From Durusdinium trenchii (lineage: Eukaryota > Sar > Dinophyceae > Suessiales > Symbiodiniaceae), in assembly GCA_963970005.1 (NCBI GenBank), contig CAXAMN010022017.1, positions 393,826 to 457,825 on the forward strand: a stretch of DNA of 64,000 bases, given 5' to 3'. Each line of letters starts with the position of its first letter. Within the stretch, counting starts at the first letter, position 1. The translations under genes were made by a program, and so were the position numbers. Shown piece by piece: positions 61,863-64,000 of this stretch. The notes under the pieces are model-generated. The model ran no database searches, was not told where the DNA came from, and was given only the letters and a program-made list of their open reading frames with translations.

Positions 61863-62462
61863 TTCGAACCTATAACTACCCTCCACCCAGCCACTGTGTC
61901 TCATCCGCACAAACCGAACAACACACGCACATACACCAACACCCCCTCCCTTAGCCAGCGTGGCGATGTGTTTGACGTCGCGCCCGAAGAACTGCGCGCG
62001 CCCGCGCGCGCCGGCGCCGAAGAAGGGCCTTCCAGCTTGCTCAGGCGTCCAGCGCGTTGGTCCAACTGCACTGTGTACCACAAGGGCAGCCCGCTGATGG
62101 GCTGTGAGAACTCCCACCTCGGTGCAGGGAAGTGAGCTGGACGGCGGCTGGGGACGGTTGGGTGGCGACGACGATGGAGATGGATGAACATCGGCAAACA
62201 AATGAACTTTAGATAGGGGTCTTAAAGCTGCATTGAGAAGGAAGGCGAAATCAAAGTATTGAAAGCCTCGCCCTTGCTGTAAGAGCTCATGTGATTTCAG
62301 TGAGTTATAATTAGTAAGTTCAAGCTCTGTGTGATCTTCGTCATCTACTACCGATCGGACGCCCTGCGAAGTTTCGAAGGATCCTTGGAAGATAGACAGT
62401 GAGAACATAGATGTCCAGCCAATTAAGACAAGGACCAGAACAACAAATCTTCCCCATGCCAT
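61836..62462 (-). CDS. Signal-anchor protein, 5' part
   Basis: ATG at 62462 has an in-frame TAA shortly upstream. The protein begins MAWGRFVVLVLVLIGWTSMF, a signal peptide or anchor, then FETSQGVRSVVDDEDHTELE and LTNYNSLKSHELLQQ. The same frame stays open for 208 codons, through a GC-rich part (VGVLTAHQRAALVVHSAVGP, GRDVKHIATLAK) that has its own acceptor-like CCCTGCACCGAG. An intron in the middle is likely. Over 61970-62130 the plus strand is also open (GDVFDVAPEELRAPARAGAE). Probably enters the secretory pathway. No family was recognised. Confidence 0.45.
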   Translation of the reverse strand: MAWGRFVVLVLVLIGWTSMFSLSIFQGSFETSQGVRSVVDDEDHTELELTNYNSLKSHELLQQGRGFQYFDFAFLLNAALRPLSKVHLFADVHPSPSSSPPNRPQPPSSSLPCTEVGVLTAHQRAALVVHSAVGPTRWTPEQAGRPFFGAGARGRAQFFGRDVKHIATLAKGGGVGVCACVVRFVRMRHSGWVEGSYRFEHREREREI

Positions 62463-62597
62463 GGAGATTTTATGGTAAGTTTATTGATATAGGAGGAAAA
62501 GCAAACAAAAATCACCCCAACATCATAACATCTGCTAAACTCTGGGTGTAGAGCCTTAACTTAGAAGGCCTGGTCCCTGTCTTCTGGAAGAAAGAAA

Positions 62598-62792
62598 TTA
62601 GCTCTGGGAGGCATTTGGAGCATCAACCAAAAGCCATGCCTCTGGCTGCAGGTCCGGCATAATACCCTTAGAAGCGCACCCCCCATAATTTTTCCTGAAG
62701 GAAACGTAAGGATTTTCAAGGATGCCCAGAATGGTATCCTTCAGCTTCTTCATGTTTCTTTCCCGTCTACCTTCAAAACCAAGCACCAACAA
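62598..62792 (-). CDS. Last exon of an upstream minus-strand gene
   Basis: The minus frame reads MKKLKDTILGILENPYVSFR then ASKGIMPDLQPEAWLLVDAP and ends NASQS-TAA. The next gene on the same strand starts about 135 bp further on (62462), which suits a tightly packed unidirectional array. The upstream boundary may be at a GTAGAC or AG near 62790. No family was recognised. Confidence 0.45.
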   Translation of the reverse strand: MLVLGFEGRRERNMKKLKDTILGILENPYVSFRKNYGGCASKGIMPDLQPEAWLLVDAPNASQS

Positions 62793-63126
62793 CGAGTCTT
62801 CTTGCTGTTCTCAGTTCTTGTTGCCATGCTTTGTCCAGGAACCGCGGAAAAAACATATATATAATATAATTATATAGATCAGGGGATCTACAAATAGGGG
62901 AAAAATAGACATGAACCGGAAAAAACATAAACATGCCAGGAGTCACATGGAGGGCCTGGGTGGTGTGGCTCGTCCCATCCAGGGGCCGTGCATGTGACCC
63001 TGTCCCAGGCACTCGAGGACTTCTCCCACGGCGAGCTCCTCCTGAGGGTGCTACACTCCCTGAGAGAAATCAGTGGAAGAACCACCTGCTTGTGAAGCGG
63101 GCTAGTCCCTATCCTAAAGGTTGGAT

Positions 63127-63152
63127 ACTAGGCCTCAGGCCTGAGGCCTAGT
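63127..63152. repeat. 26-bp perfect palindrome
   Basis: ACTAGGCCTCAGG followed by its exact reverse complement CCTGAGGCCTAGT, with no spacer. CTAGTCCCTATC is directly repeated on both sides (63100 and 63148). Confidence 0.95.
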
Positions 63153-64000
63153 CCCTATCACTGATATCACTACGTGCTTGGTGGTTGGTTTAGGGACCAA
63201 TTGGTATCCAAAGAGGCGATGTTCATCAATGTGAGATTATTTGCTCCAAATTTTTGAGAATAGATTGTCCATCCAGCACGCAAATACTTCGAGAGGTGCA
63301 GCATCCTTCCCCCTATGAAGACCCCGTCATTCGACTGTTCTGTCATGCAAGATTTGCCAAAAGGACACCAGGCCAATCTCAAACTACAACCGGCCCCCCA
63401 AATTAAGAACATTAGATGAAAACATTAACTGGAAGAACGTGACCGGGTAGTGTCAAACCTGCCATGTATGGGTCGCAAAAAGCACTCATCAACAATTAGA
63501 ATTCCGGCGCAACTTGATGTTTGCAATGAACAAGTGACGTGTCCCTGCCTCATCCATCTTGCAGCACATGGAAAACATCCCAGCAAAAAATAAAAAAGAA
63601 AAAAAAACTGAAAGTTGCTCATACATGTTCATACCATCAACAACTTTCAGTTCATATTGTAGATCAAGGTGTTCATACTAAACATTGCTTTTCCGTTGTA
63701 GATCGTGTTCATTCATCAGCTCACCCTCTTGTTCATCAACTCCTGGTCATTGATCTGCTTCAACGTCGTGGTGTAAATTTTCTTGGCATCGCGAGTTTCA
63801 AAGGCCACCTCAGCACGAGGGTTCTCCAGCTGCATGCCGCATGGACCGGCGGGCGGTTTTTTAGGGGGTCGAAAACACGCATGGCATCACCTGAAATAGG
63901 AGAAGATACCTTTAACATGTGAATGCAACGTGACGTATTCACTCAGCTTCGGAGCCATGCAGCCAGGTATGACTGCATCCATGTTGTGCAGGCATCCTGC

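Noticed and set aside
1..64000. CRISPR arrays, bacterial operons, rRNA genes
   Set aside because: No regularly spaced identical repeats with unique spacers, no ribosome-binding-site-spaced gene runs and no rRNA-like conserved blocks were seen.

Overview
The window looks like nuclear DNA of a dinoflagellate, most like the Symbiodiniaceae/Polarella group. This is an inference from four things: candidate coding sequence is cut into short exons (about 50-250 nt) with G/C-rich third codon positions; introns can be as short as about 50 nt; the DNA carries many short palindromic inverted-repeat elements of several families, like the introner-type elements reported from dinoflagellates; and there are TTTAGGG-like interstitial repeats. 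No bacterial operon, rRNA, tRNA or complete textbook gene was recognised. Two 10-N assembly gaps are present (25049-25058 and 53874-53883).

Gene models were built by eye from reading-frame openness, amino-acid composition, third-position GC and splice-site phase. They are partial, and many exons are probably missing. The better ones are: a minus exon at 1.1 kb; a plus two-exon piece at 4.8-5.3 kb; a plus three-exon piece ending in a stop at 6.0-6.4 kb; minus exons at 10.5-14.0 kb; a plus pair at 19.6-20.1 kb; a minus gene at 20.8-22.1 kb with a duplicated exon; minus exons at 27.1-30.3 kb, one resembling a major facilitator transporter; a plus exon at 31.4 kb; a minus membrane-protein exon at 31.6-32.1 kb; a minus aspartic-protease-like last exon at 35.7 kb; a plus last exon at 36.4 kb; plus exons at 38.6, 40.4 and 40.8-41.2 kb; a minus exon at 43.3 kb; minus exons at 44.5-49.3 kb that repeatedly carry a V-P-x-G-x-x-P-G motif; more minus exons at 49.8-50.1, 52.3-53.2 and 58.3-59.8 kb; a five-exon minus gene at 60.0-61.3 kb; and a signal-anchor protein start at 62.46 kb. 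From about 57.8 kb to 62.8 kb nearly all good exons are on the minus strand, which fits the unidirectional gene blocks known from dinoflagellates.

Most of the rest is repeats. At least eight families of roughly 60-240 bp palindromic elements are present, with about 45 full or partial copies. Families A (CCCATACACTCC ends) and C (CCCTATGGATCC ends) are usually flanked by 3-bp target duplications. Families B (CCAGCACC ends), F and H are flanked by TA. Families B, C and D carry AG/GT inside both terminal repeats, so each copy could supply both splice sites, and several sit at or inside candidate introns. Other repeat features are tandem arrays at 24.1-25.4 kb, a GGT/CTG-rich then purine-rich stretch at 25.7-26.1 kb, an exon-containing tandem duplication at 20.2-21.8 kb, a 280-bp tandem repeat of a last exon at 6.36-6.91 kb, microsatellites, and a cluster of sixteen CTTACGC motifs at 15.7-16.5 kb.

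Long stretches in which I see no convincing gene are 1-1075, 6914-7300, 8760-9650, 14050-15480, 17110-18660, 22500-26370 (tandem repeats in the middle), 28560-29850, 32460-35000 (apart from repeats), 41160-43260 (apart from one element and low-complexity DNA), 53300-54550 and 55620-57260. Every function given here rests on inspection alone.
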